Shown here: piece after piece, positions 23,879 to 32,081 of the stretch | Layout of the letters: each line of letters begins with the position of its first letter | Position numbering within the stretch: position 1 is the stretch's first letter | From: an uncultured Clostridia bacterium | GTDB lineage: Bacteria; Bacillota; Clostridia; Oscillospirales; CAG-272 | Length of the DNA stretch: 57,878 nt | Direction of reading: 5' to 3' | Assembly (NCBI GenBank): GCA_944381075.1 | Contig: CALWJT010000037.1 | Span: forward strand, 1-57,878 | Translations under genes and position numbers: made by a program | Notes under the pieces: model-generated | What the model was told of the DNA's origin: nothing | Database searches by the model: none | The model's input: only the letters and a program-made list of their open reading frames with translations

Positions 23879-25085
23879 ATTCGATTACCTCCGCTCCGAG
23901 CGATTTTAACATATCAAAGTATTCGGGCAGGCTTTTCCGCACCGCCTGTGCGCCCTCGATTTCTCCTCCCGTTACCGTGAGCAGGGCAGAGAGTGCCATC
24001 ACGATTCGATGGTCGTTGTGGCCATGCAGGATTTCCCGCGGCGCATGGAAGCTTGCCGGATATACGACGATGGAGTCCTCGTAGACGGTGACGGATGCGC
24101 CGAACTTGGCAAGCTCCTGCGCCATTGCAGCACCGCGGTCGCTTTCTTTGATTTTCAACCGTCTCGTTTCCCGGAATACCGCACCGTTCTTTGCCGCGGC
24201 TACCGCCATGAGGATCGGTCCGAGGTCGGGACAGTCGCCGATATGAATGGTGGGCGTCCCCTTTGCGAGCATTTCAAAGAATTTGAGATACACCTTGTCG
24301 CCCTGCCGGCTGGCATCGGAAAGTCCGGTGATTTCCACCTCGTTCCCGAACAGCTTCAGCGCGGCGAAAAACGCAGCGTTGGAATAGTCACCCTCCACCG
24401 TCATCTCACATGGATGATAGGTCTGCCTGCCTGGAACAAAAAGAGTCCTGTCGTCTGTCCACGATACGTGGACGCCGAAGGCGGCAAGCGCTTCGATGGT
24501 AAGCTCAAGGTAGGGACGGCTTTCGACCGGCGGCAGAATGGAAAGCGTGCTGTCTCCCTCGCAGAGCGGAAGCGCGAAGAGAAGTCCGCTGATAAACTGA
24601 CTGCTGATATTGCCCGGTATTTTGTAATGACCGGGCGTAAGCCTTCCTCGGACCGAAACCTCGGTTTCGGTTTGTCTGTAGAAAAGATTTTGCTCACAGC
24701 AGATCGTTTCATATACGGTAAGAGGACGGGACAGCAGCTTGGCGCTTCCGGAAAACCGCACTTCTTTTCCGCACATCAGAGCAAGAGGAAGAAAAAACCG
24801 GAGCGTGCTCCCGCTCTCTCTGCACGCAAGCGGTTCTTTCGGTTCCGCGGAAAAAAGATCCGTTCCGGTAATGGTTACGGTATTCCCGGCCTTTTTGTAC
24901 TGAACGCCGAGTGCTGCAAGACATCCGAGCGTCGCCATCATGTCTTCGGAGTCCGAAATGCCGTGAAGTATGCTGACTCCGCTCTTCGCAAGTCCGCCGC
25001 AGACAAGAAGTCTGTGCGCCATGCTTTTGGAGGGCGGCGCTTGAATGACGCCGTGGAGCGGACGCGGTATGATTCGTACGTTCAT
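23868..25085 (-). CDS. aroA: 3-phosphoshikimate 1-carboxyvinyltransferase (EPSP synthase)
   Basis: This 405-residue enzyme transfers enolpyruvyl from PEP to shikimate 3-phosphate. It shows the N-terminal PPSKSMAHRLLV (17-28), the ESGSTLRFFLPLA segment (90-102) and a late HNDHRIVMALS motif (about 356-366). The ESGSTLRF core resembles class II bacterial enzymes (CRESGSTLRF rather than LGNAGTAMRP). The start overlaps aroQ by four bases (ATGA). Confidence 0.94.
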   Translation of the reverse strand: MNVRIIPRPLHGVIQAPPSKSMAHRLLVCGGLAKSGVSILHGISDSEDMMATLGCLAALGVQYKKAGNTVTITGTDLFSAEPKEPLACRESGSTLRFFLPLALMCGKEVRFSGSAKLLSRPLTVYETICCEQNLFYRQTETEVSVRGRLTPGHYKIPGNISSQFISGLLFALPLCEGDSTLSILPPVESRPYLELTIEALAAFGVHVSWTDDRTLFVPGRQTYHPCEMTVEGDYSNAAFFAALKLFGNEVEITGLSDASRQGDKVYLKFFEMLAKGTPTIHIGDCPDLGPILMAVAAAKNGAVFRETRRLKIKESDRGAAMAQELAKFGASVTVYEDSIVVYPASFHAPREILHGHNDHRIVMALSALLTVTGGEIEGAQAVRKSLPEYFDMLKSLGAEVIEYEA

Positions 25086-25522
25086 GCGTGGGCCCCTCCC
25101 ATGCGCATCAAAAGCTCGATGGCTTCCAGATATCCGTCGGTGCCATGTCCGGCAATGGTGCCGATGCAGGCGGCGCGGACAAAACTAGTTTTGCGGAATG
25201 CTTCTCTTGCATTCACGTCGGAAATATGAACCTCTACCGTCGGGATTCCGACCGCTTTGACGGCGTCGAGCAGGGCAATGCTGGTGTGGGTATAGGCGCC
25301 GGGATTGATGACAATGCCATCGAAGCTTCCGTATGCCGACTGGATGGCATCCACAAGCGCTCCCTCATGGTTGGACTGAAAAAAGGAAATGCCGACGTCC
25401 TTTTCCCTGGCATATGCTGTGATTTTGGCGCAAAGGTCCGCATAGCTTTCCTGTCCGTAAACAGCGGGCTCTCTGATGCCGAGCAAATTAAGATTCGGAC
25501 CGTTGATGACAAGAATCCGCAT
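25082..25522 (-). CDS. aroQ: 3-dehydroquinate dehydratase, type II
   Basis: This 146-residue type II dehydroquinase has a GPNLNLLGIREPAVYG N-terminus with the catalytic Tyr (about 22), the NPGAYTHTS segment (about 73-81), the EVHISDVNARE motif with the catalytic His (about 98-108) and a terminal GHGTDGYLEA. The ATG at 25522 has a gaggagg-like site; a start 6 codons upstream does not. It overlaps the 3' end of aroE-aroK by 35 bases, which is unusually long within this operon. Confidence 0.94.
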   Translation of the reverse strand: MRILVINGPNLNLLGIREPAVYGQESYADLCAKITAYAREKDVGISFFQSNHEGALVDAIQSAYGSFDGIVINPGAYTHTSIALLDAVKAVGIPTVEVHISDVNAREAFRKTSFVRAACIGTIAGHGTDGYLEAIELLMRMGGAHA

Positions 25523-26774
25523 GATAAAAATCCTCCTCAATGGCTTTGACAGTGTGAAATACGTTTTCGTCGATCACGATTTGACGGTCGCAGGTGGAAA
25601 GATACCGCTCATATCTCTCCGCAAAACGGGCGGCAAGCGCCTCTTTATCCAGCGCAAGAGGCCTGTCCGCGGTCGGAACGATGTTTTCCAGCGCGCGGTC
25701 CAGAAAATAGATTCTCCCGCTCCGTTTCAGCGCGCGGACGTTGTCGTCCGACAGGACGGCGCCGCCTCCTGTGGCAATAACGGCTCCGGTCGAATTGGCG
25801 GCCTCGGCGACGGCTTTCCTTTCCCGCGTGCGAAAGCCGTCATTTCCGACTTCCGCAAAGATATCGGAGATTTCCTTGCCTGCTTTTTTGACGATCATCG
25901 CGTCCGTATCCAAAAAGCGCCGTCCGGTTTTTTCGGCAAGATAAAGACCCGCCGTCGTTTTTCCGCTTCCCGGCATACCGGTGAGCACGATATTTTCCTT
26001 TTCTGTCCGAATTTCATTGTATATTTTGTCAGTAAGCGCTGTGTCAAGCGGTTTTCCCGTGAAAAGCTCCGCCGCTGCGACCGCCTGAGCGACGAGCATA
26101 TAAAGTCCGCCCGCGGCCGGGATTCCGCGCTGCCGCGCTTCCAATACGAGATTGGTCCGCAGAGGATTGAAGATCACATCGATAACGCCGCGAAGCGCCG
26201 GAAGCTTTGCAAGGTCCGCGGGTATGCCGGCTGTCTTTTCGTTTCCGTCCGGATATGGGTACATGCCGCACGGCGTTGTATTGATCAGAAAATCCGCGTC
26301 GGCATGCCGTGCGTATGCCTCTTCATACGTGATACAGCCGTCTTTTTTCTGTCTGCCGGCGGTGAGAATGGATGCGGCTCCCAGTGCTTCCGATACGGCC
26401 CGCGCCGTGTGGGATGTACCTCCTGTGCCGAGAATGAGCACCTTCGCACCGGAAAGGTCGAGTCCGGCATGCAGAATAAGCGCCCGCAGTCCGGCAAAAT
26501 CTGTGTTGTAGCCGAAGAGTCTGCCGTTCCGGTTGACAACGGTATTGACCGCGCCGATTTTCTCGGCGGCGGGGTCGATTTCCGAGAGAAAGGGAATGAC
26601 CGCCTGCTTATAGGGAATGGTCACATTGATGCCGAGGAAGTCCTTTTTCCGCATGAACGCAGGAAGCGCGTCCGGCGGAAGCTCATGCAGCTCATATTCA
26701 TAGGATGCGATTTTCGCATGGATCTCTCCCGAAAAACTGTGGGAAAGATGTTCTCCGATCAGACCGTATTTCAT
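25488..26774 (-). CDS. aroE-aroK: Fused shikimate dehydrogenase - shikimate kinase
   Basis: This 428-residue bifunctional protein joins two consecutive pathway steps. Residues 1-258 are shikimate dehydrogenase, with catalytic Lys56 in NVTIPYKQ, Asp92 in YNTDF and NADP-binding GTGGTSHTA at 116-124. Residues about 262-428 are shikimate kinase, with Walker A GMPGSGKT (266-273), DTD for shikimate and metal binding, and a GGGA motif. Each half is near normal size, with little linker between them. It lies between aroC and aroQ, with ATGA overlap to aroC. Independent function of both halves looks likely because all key residues are present. Confidence 0.93.
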   Translation of the reverse strand: MKYGLIGEHLSHSFSGEIHAKIASYEYELHELPPDALPAFMRKKDFLGINVTIPYKQAVIPFLSEIDPAAEKIGAVNTVVNRNGRLFGYNTDFAGLRALILHAGLDLSGAKVLILGTGGTSHTARAVSEALGAASILTAGRQKKDGCITYEEAYARHADADFLINTTPCGMYPYPDGNEKTAGIPADLAKLPALRGVIDVIFNPLRTNLVLEARQRGIPAAGGLYMLVAQAVAAAELFTGKPLDTALTDKIYNEIRTEKENIVLTGMPGSGKTTAGLYLAEKTGRRFLDTDAMIVKKAGKEISDIFAEVGNDGFRTRERKAVAEAANSTGAVIATGGGAVLSDDNVRALKRSGRIYFLDRALENIVPTADRPLALDKEALAARFAERYERYLSTCDRQIVIDENVFHTVKAIEEDFYHADSCHQRSES

Positions 26775-27877
26775 GATATGCCTCCCGTGGGAGAGAGAAA
26801 ATCCGTCCCGAAGCGCAGCGCCAGCATATCGCAGAGCGCAAGTGCTGTCACGCTGTCGACGACGACTCGTGCACGGTGGACAATGGCGGGATCGTGCCTG
26901 CCGTGGATTTGCAGCTCCGTATTCTCATTTTTGAGAAAATCCACGGTATTCTGCTTTTGGTAAATGGAGGCTGTCGGCTTGACAGCACAGCGGAAGAGCA
27001 GCGGCATGCCGTTTGAAATGCCGCCGAGAATGCCGCCGCAATGGTTGGTGGATGTCTTGACTGTGCCATCCTCTGCATAAAAGCAGTCGTTTGCCTCGCT
27101 GCCGCGCATGCCGGCAAGGGCAAAGCCGTCTCCGAATTCAACGCCCTTGACGGCGGGCACCGAGAACAGGATATGAGAAAGCACGCCCTCCAGCGTATCG
27201 AACCAGGGCTCGCCGACGCCGGCGGGAAATCCCGTGACGGCGGTTTCGAGGATTCCTCCGACGCTGTCTCCCTCGCTTTTGGCGCCGGTGATCGCCTCTT
27301 TCATCTGTTCCGCTTTTGTGGAGTCCAGCACGGCAAAGGGACGGCCGGCAAGGACTTCGATATCACGGTCTGTATCGTCAAAATCCCGGTCGCGGATGCC
27401 GGCGCAGGAAAGGATATGCGTCCCTATCCGAATCCCGCGCGTGCGAAGCGCCGTGATGGCGACGGCGCCCGCCGCTACCAGTCCCGCTGTGATGCGTCCT
27501 GAAAAATGGCCGCCGCCGCGCGGGTCGGAATACCCGTGATATTTGCAGTAGGCCGTATAATCGGCGTGTCCGGGCCTTGCGACGGACCGGAGCGCATCAT
27601 AGTCGGCGCTTCGTGTGTCCGTATTTTCGACGAGAAAGACGATGGGCGTTCCGGCGGTTCTGCCCTCATAAACGCCGCAGAGGATCCGGACCGTGTCCGG
27701 CTCCTTTCTTGCGGTGGAAAGGGCGGAGAGCGACTTGCGAAGCGACATCTGATGCTCGATAAAGGCGTCGTCTACCGGAATGCCCGGCGCCATTCCGTCG
27801 AGGACCGCACCCACTGCCGCTCCGTGACTCTCTCCAAACAGCGTGACGCACACGCTGTTTCCGAATGTGTTTTTCAT
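26771..27877 (-). CDS. aroC: Chorismate synthase
   Basis: This 368-residue enzyme converts EPSP to chorismate using reduced FMN. Signatures visible are GESHGAAVGAVLDGMAPG (16-33), the RPGHADYTA segment (about 101-109), DPRGGGHFSGR (about 117-127) and GGISNGMP (about 284-291). No flavin reductase domain is fused, so it depends on reduced flavin from elsewhere, which is normal for anaerobes. The start overlaps aroB as ATGA. Confidence 0.96.
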   Translation of the reverse strand: MKNTFGNSVCVTLFGESHGAAVGAVLDGMAPGIPVDDAFIEHQMSLRKSLSALSTARKEPDTVRILCGVYEGRTAGTPIVFLVENTDTRSADYDALRSVARPGHADYTAYCKYHGYSDPRGGGHFSGRITAGLVAAGAVAITALRTRGIRIGTHILSCAGIRDRDFDDTDRDIEVLAGRPFAVLDSTKAEQMKEAITGAKSEGDSVGGILETAVTGFPAGVGEPWFDTLEGVLSHILFSVPAVKGVEFGDGFALAGMRGSEANDCFYAEDGTVKTSTNHCGGILGGISNGMPLLFRCAVKPTASIYQKQNTVDFLKNENTELQIHGRHDPAIVHRARVVVDSVTALALCDMLALRFGTDFLSPTGGIS

Positions 27878-28887
27878 GATGCAAATGCCTCCTTCAGCAG
27901 CCGGCGAAAATCGGAAAGCGACATCCGCCGCATTTCAAAGGAGCCGATTTCCGGAACAAAAATGAGATTCAGCTCGTTTCCGTCGAGCTTTTTGTCATGT
28001 GTGACTGCCTCAAAGATGCGTTCTGGATCAAAGCGCATTTCGGTGGGAAGTCCGACTTTGCGCAAGACATGAAGAAGCCGGTCGCGCGCGGCAGGCGCGC
28101 ACATCGGAAGCATGCCGAGCGCGACGCATTCTCCGTGATAAAGGCCATGCAGTCCCTCACAGCTTTCGATTCCATGTCCGATCGTGTGCCCGAAATTGAG
28201 GATGCGGCGCAGTCCGGTTTCTTTTTCATCATGCTCGACGACAGACTTTTTGATCGCGAGCGAACGCTCGATAATGGCGGAAATGTTTTCTTCCGGATCC
28301 TCGTTTTCGATGATCGTAAATAAATCGGCGTCGCAGGTAGCCGCCATTTTGATCGATTCGGCAAGGCCGTTTGCAAACTGTCTTGGGGAAAGGGTGGCGA
28401 GCACATCCGGATCGATGAGGACTTTTTTCGGCTGATGAAAGGCGCCGATGATATTTTTGACTCCTTCGAGGTTGATCGCGGTTTTGCCGCCGATGGAGGA
28501 GTCGACCTGTGAGAGCAGGGTAGTCGGGAGATTGTAAAAATCGATTCCGCGCATATAAACGGCGGCGGCAAAGCCTGCAAGGTCACCGACGACGCCTCCT
28601 CCTACGGCAGCGACGGCGTCGGTGCGGGTAAAGCCTTTTTCCAGCATAACATGGCAGAGCTTTTCAAGCATCGTAAAGCTTTTGCTTTCCTCTCCCTGCG
28701 GTACTGAAATTTTGACGGGATGCCGGCAGCCCTCGCATACCGTATCCGCATAGGCGGCAGGAACGCCGTCGTCCGTTACAACAAGAACTTTTCTGTCCAA
28801 ATTCAAATGTCCTGCCGCTTCGCGGAGCACACCGCGGCGGACGACGATATCGTAGCTGTTTTGGCCGAGATTCATCGTGAGCGTCAT
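27874..28887 (-). CDS. aroB: 3-dehydroquinate synthase
   Basis: This 337-residue NAD- and metal-dependent enzyme cyclises DAHP to dehydroquinate. It has GGGVVGDLAGFAAAVYMRG (about 97-115), PTTLLSQVDSSIGGKTAIN (about 120-138) and the metal-ligand LNFGHTIGHGIE and HGECVALGM stretches. The ATG at 28887 follows ggaggatacgat, while a longer in-frame extension lies wholly inside pheA. It overlaps the pheA stop as ATGA. Confidence 0.95.
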   Translation of the reverse strand: MTLTMNLGQNSYDIVVRRGVLREAAGHLNLDRKVLVVTDDGVPAAYADTVCEGCRHPVKISVPQGEESKSFTMLEKLCHVMLEKGFTRTDAVAAVGGGVVGDLAGFAAAVYMRGIDFYNLPTTLLSQVDSSIGGKTAINLEGVKNIIGAFHQPKKVLIDPDVLATLSPRQFANGLAESIKMAATCDADLFTIIENEDPEENISAIIERSLAIKKSVVEHDEKETGLRRILNFGHTIGHGIESCEGLHGLYHGECVALGMLPMCAPAARDRLLHVLRKVGLPTEMRFDPERIFEAVTHDKKLDGNELNLIFVPEIGSFEMRRMSLSDFRRLLKEAFAS

Positions 28888-30008
28888 ATCGTATCCTCCG
28901 GATTTTCTACGTGAAGGGCCGCCGGATACCGAAAGCTTCCGAACATCCGGAGCCTGTCGCAGCAAAGCGCAAGCTCCTCCATCATCGCTTTGCCTTCGGG
29001 ACTGCCGAGATCTCCTTCGGCTTCCACATAAAAGTAGTATTGCCAAAGCAGGTCCTTCATCGGACGGCTTCTCAGGCATTGCATGTTGAAGCCGTATTTG
29101 CCAATGACATTGATGGCTTTGGCAAGGGAACCGGCTTCGTTTCCGACGGTAAACATAAGGATGGAATGCCGGTCCTTGCCCGCTGCCGTCCCGTCTGTGA
29201 CGGCAGCGCGCGCAAGGACGGCAAAGCGCGTGGTGTTGATGTTGGTTTCGTTGATATTTTTGTCCAGAATAACAAGCCCGTATAAAGAAGCAGTCTCCTC
29301 GCTTGCAATGGCGGCAAGGCGAGGGGAGTTTTGCTCCCGCACGAATTTGGCGGCGAGCGCTGTGTTTTCAAATTTTCTTTCCCGAAAGCTGTGCTTGCGG
29401 ATATAGGGCGCACATTGTGCGAGTGCCTGCGGATGGCTGATGACTTCCTCGATATCGGAGATCGACGTTCCCGGTACGGCCATCAGGTGATGGGTGACGG
29501 AGAGATCATAGATGCCGGTGACATAGAGAGGACCGGAAAACATCATATCCATGACCGAAGCGACCTCGCCCGCTGTACTGTTTTCGATCGGCAGCACGGC
29601 ACAGTCGCATTCTCCCTCTACCACGGAGGTATAGGCGCTTTTGAAATCCGGATAGGGAACCCGCATCGCCGTGCTGAATATCTTGGCGGCGGCGATGGAA
29701 GCGAACGCTCCCTCGACGCCGCAGAACGCAACGCGCATACCGTGCATGAGCTTTTCCTGATATCGTCTGGAAACACGCATCGCATTTCGCTGAAAATCCA
29801 TGTAGTAGCCGCGCAGCTCATCGTTTTCGATATGGGAAGCATTTTTTGTAAGAAGCGATTCCTCCCGTGCGGCGTCATAAATGGGAAGTCCGTGCTCCGC
29901 CTTATATTCTGAAACGATTCGGACCGCATTCATCCTGCGGACAAAAAGTGCCGCGATCTCTCGGTCGACTGCGGAAATTTCTTCTCTGGCCTGGGTGAGC
30001 TTATCCAT
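28884..30008 (-). CDS. pheA: Bifunctional chorismate mutase / prephenate dehydratase
   Basis: This 374-residue P-protein has an AroQ-class chorismate mutase at about 1-88 (REEISAVDREIAALFVRRM at 8-26), a prephenate dehydratase domain at about 92-275 with the INTTRFAVL motif, and an ACT domain to about 360. In the ACT domain the usual GAL and ESRP phenylalanine-binding motifs read AGSLA and RSRP. Feedback control may therefore be weakened or changed; this is inference. The ATG at 30008 follows ggagaggttaat, one base from the aminotransferase stop. Confidence 0.93.
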   Translation of the reverse strand: MDKLTQAREEISAVDREIAALFVRRMNAVRIVSEYKAEHGLPIYDAAREESLLTKNASHIENDELRGYYMDFQRNAMRVSRRYQEKLMHGMRVAFCGVEGAFASIAAAKIFSTAMRVPYPDFKSAYTSVVEGECDCAVLPIENSTAGEVASVMDMMFSGPLYVTGIYDLSVTHHLMAVPGTSISDIEEVISHPQALAQCAPYIRKHSFRERKFENTALAAKFVREQNSPRLAAIASEETASLYGLVILDKNINETNINTTRFAVLARAAVTDGTAAGKDRHSILMFTVGNEAGSLAKAINVIGKYGFNMQCLRSRPMKDLLWQYYFYVEAEGDLGSPEGKAMMEELALCCDRLRMFGSFRYPAALHVENPEDTI

Positions 30009-30009
30009 A

Positions 30010-31212
30010 TTAACCTCTCCTGTTCTGATATTCGGCGGCGAGTGCCTGGAAAGCCGGAAGGGAGCGCCGAATCTGCTCCGTTTTGACGCAGTATGCGATC
30101 CGCACATATCCCGGAAAACCGAAATCGTCGCTCGGTACGAGCAAAAGCTCATGCTTTTTTGCCGTTTCGCAGAAACGGCAGGCATCCGGCTCGAGCGCTT
30201 TCACAAAAAGATAAAAGGCGCCGTCGGGACTGGCCGCGGAATATCCGTAGCGGGTGAGCGCTTCTAAGAGGAGCGCCCGGTTTTCCTTGTATACTGTGAG
30301 GTCAGAGGTTTTGCCGAGGCAGTCGGGGATCATATATTGGAAAAGGCTCGGCGCACATACAAAGCCGAGCGCACGGCCTGCGCCGAGAACCGCAGCGTAT
30401 ACTTCCTGGGCATTTTGCGCTTTGGGAGAGACAAGCAGATATCCGATCCGCTCGCCGGGAAGAGAAAGGGACTTGCTGAAGGAGTAGCATACGATGGTAT
30501 TGTCATAGTAGGCGGTAAGATAAGGGACCTTGACGTTTCCGTATACCAGTTCCCGGTACGGCTCATCGGAAAGGAGGAAGATTTCGTGTCCATACCGCGC
30601 CTGGGCATCATAAAGAATACGGCAAAGACGTCTGATGGAGTCCTCCGACAGAACGACGCCGGTCGGATTGTTGGGAGAATTGACGATGACCGCCTTGGTT
30701 TTTTCGGTGATGGCTGCTTCAAACGCCGCAAAATCGACTTGAAAGTCCGGCTCTGAGCAGGGAACCGGAACGAGGTGTCCGCCGGCCTTTTCGGTAAAGA
30801 CCTTATATTCCGGAAAGAACGGCGCGAACACGATGACCTCTTCCTCTGCGCCGTCTGCGAGAACGGCGTTCAGTGCGATGGTCAGCGCGGCAGCGGCTCC
30901 CGCCGTGAGATAGATGAGAGAGGCGTCTGCCGGCGCTCCATAGGTTTTTTGGATATAATCCGCAATGGCGGCCCGTACCCCTGCATCTCCCTGCGCAGAG
31001 GTATAGCCGTGCAGGGAGGTCGCCTCTGTTTCTGTCAGGAGACGCGTCAGTGTTTTCGTTACGATCTCCGGCGCGGGAACGCTCGGATTCCCAATGCTGA
31101 AATCAAAAACGTTTTCCTCACCGATCTGTGCTTTTCGTACTTTCGCATATTCAAATATCTCTCGGATGACAGATTTTTTAATACCAAGAGCTTCCATTTT
31201 TTTGGATATCAT
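30010..31212 (-). CDS. Class I PLP-dependent aminotransferase (probable aromatic)
   Basis: This 400-residue fold-type I aminotransferase has NSPNNPTGVV (about 174-183), a PLP-binding SDEPYRE segment and the Schiff-base Lys in SFSKSLSLPGERIGY (about 252-266). As the first gene of an operon devoted to phenylalanine and tyrosine, it most likely transaminates phenylpyruvate and 4-hydroxyphenylpyruvate. Aspartate aminotransferase activity is an alternative. The promoter is at 31268-31296, with a palindromic operator just downstream of the expected start site. Confidence 0.88.
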   Translation of the reverse strand: MISKKMEALGIKKSVIREIFEYAKVRKAQIGEENVFDFSIGNPSVPAPEIVTKTLTRLLTETEATSLHGYTSAQGDAGVRAAIADYIQKTYGAPADASLIYLTAGAAAALTIALNAVLADGAEEEVIVFAPFFPEYKVFTEKAGGHLVPVPCSEPDFQVDFAAFEAAITEKTKAVIVNSPNNPTGVVLSEDSIRRLCRILYDAQARYGHEIFLLSDEPYRELVYGNVKVPYLTAYYDNTIVCYSFSKSLSLPGERIGYLLVSPKAQNAQEVYAAVLGAGRALGFVCAPSLFQYMIPDCLGKTSDLTVYKENRALLLEALTRYGYSAASPDGAFYLFVKALEPDACRFCETAKKHELLLVPSDDFGFPGYVRIAYCVKTEQIRRSLPAFQALAAEYQNRRG

Positions 31213-31241
31213 CTTGCATTCTCCTGTCTTTTAAAAATAGG

Positions 31242-31256
31242 GTTAACAATGTTAAC
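31242..31256. promoter_or_regulatory. GTTAAC-AAT-GTTAAC palindromic operator
   Basis: A perfect inverted repeat GTTAAC/GTTAAC with a 3-base spacer. It sits about 5-20 bases past the predicted transcription start of the aromatic operon, where a bound repressor would block elongation. The divergent TetR gene at 31404 is the obvious candidate regulator. It is not a Rex site: the half-site order is reversed. Confidence 0.55.
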
Positions 31257-31267
31257 ATTTCTTCAAA

Positions 31268-31296
31268 ATTATATCGCAAATCCTGACGGAAGTCAA
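31268..31296 (-). promoter_or_regulatory. Promoter of the aromatic amino acid operon
   Basis: On the - strand, TTGACT (31296-31291), a 17-base spacer and a perfect TATAAT (31273-31268). Confidence 0.8.
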
Positions 31297-31346
31297 GATA
31301 AAATCAATAGAAATCCTCTGTTTTTGACGATTTTATCGATTTTTGA

Positions 31347-31375
31347 TTGAAAATCGGCGGCAAATGTGGCATAAT
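31347..31375 (+). promoter_or_regulatory. Promoter of the TetR gene
   Basis: TTGAAA (31347-31352), a 17-base spacer and CATAAT (31370-31375) lie about 28 bases before the start codon. Confidence 0.65.
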
Positions 31376-31403
31376 GAAAAAAGAGCAAAGTGAGGGATTT
31401 ACT

Positions 31404-31976
31404 ATGACGGATGACTTTTCTGGTACGGATACGCTGCGCCATCGGCTCCTTGTCGCCGGGACCAATGAAATCGGGCAGTATGGCATCGCCAATTTTTCGC
31501 TGCGCCGCGTGGCGGCGGCCTGCGGGACCTCTTGTGCGGCGCCGTACCGGCATTTTAAAAACAAAGAGGCGTTTATCCTTGAGATCCTTCGGTATATCGA
31601 GGGACAATGGGAGCTTTTATGCAGTCAAATTCTGTCGCTGTATGAAGGGGATATCCGCAAACAGCTGATCGAGGTCTGCATCGCTTATATTCGCTTTTGG
31701 GTGGCGAATCCCAATTATCGGATTGCGCTTGCGGAATCCGAGCATACCTTGGCTGCTGGGAAACCGGGGGAAGGCGCGTCTGTCCAAGCGGAGATCCACG
31801 TACTTGTCTGCGCGTACTGTCGGCTCTGCGGCAAAGAGGATGCGCAGGAACAAAAATTCTGCAAGATCAAGGCGATTTTATACGGGATGACGGCGATGCT
31901 GGAGAGCGGCGAGCTGCCCAATGATCCGGAGTCCTTTTCCATAATCCGAGGAATCCTGGAGGAGGAGTTTCAGTAA
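31404..31976 (+). CDS. TetR/AcrR-family transcriptional regulator
   Basis: This 190-residue protein has a TetR HTH at about 10-57 (FSLRRVAAACGTSCAAPYRHF) and a variable helical ligand domain. The ATG at 31404 follows gtgaggga and lies downstream of the promoter; earlier in-frame ATGs fall within the promoter. Divergence from the aromatic operon and the GTTAAC palindrome between them suggest it controls that operon and perhaps itself. The ligand is unknown. Its stop codon lies in a 14-bp palindrome, TAAGAGCGCTCTTA (31974-31987). Confidence 0.85.
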   Translation: MTDDFSGTDTLRHRLLVAGTNEIGQYGIANFSLRRVAAACGTSCAAPYRHFKNKEAFILEILRYIEGQWELLCSQILSLYEGDIRKQLIEVCIAYIRFWVANPNYRIALAESEHTLAAGKPGEGASVQAEIHVLVCAYCRLCGKEDAQEQKFCKIKAILYGMTAMLESGELPNDPESFSIIRGILEEEFQ

Positions 31977-32043
31977 GAGCGCTCTTAAAATATGGTCAAG
32001 AAACAAAGCACGCAGCGATGAGGCATGCGGGGACCATGAAAAT

Positions 32044-32076
32044 AAAAAAGCGGACCGATGTCGGTCCGCTTTTTTA
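32044..32076. terminator. Bidirectional terminator after the TetR gene
   Basis: Stem AAAAAAGCGGACCGA/TCGGTCCGCTTTTTT with a short loop. It also lies directly past the stop of the - strand S1C protease gene. Confidence 0.9.
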
Positions 32077-32081
32077 GCCTA

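Noticed and set aside
24009-25229. A + strand reading frame opposite aroA and aroQ
   Set aside because: Antisense shadow; no ribosome binding site.
25476-26963. A long + strand reading frame (495 codons) opposite aroE-aroK and aroC
   Set aside because: It is antisense to two genes with intact catalytic motifs, lacks a ribosome binding site and has no recognisable domain. Long antisense frames are expected from the codon bias here.
31242-31256. GTTAAC palindrome as a Rex operator
   Set aside because: Rex sites read TTGTTAA-N4-TTAACAA; here the half-sites point the other way with a 3-base spacer.
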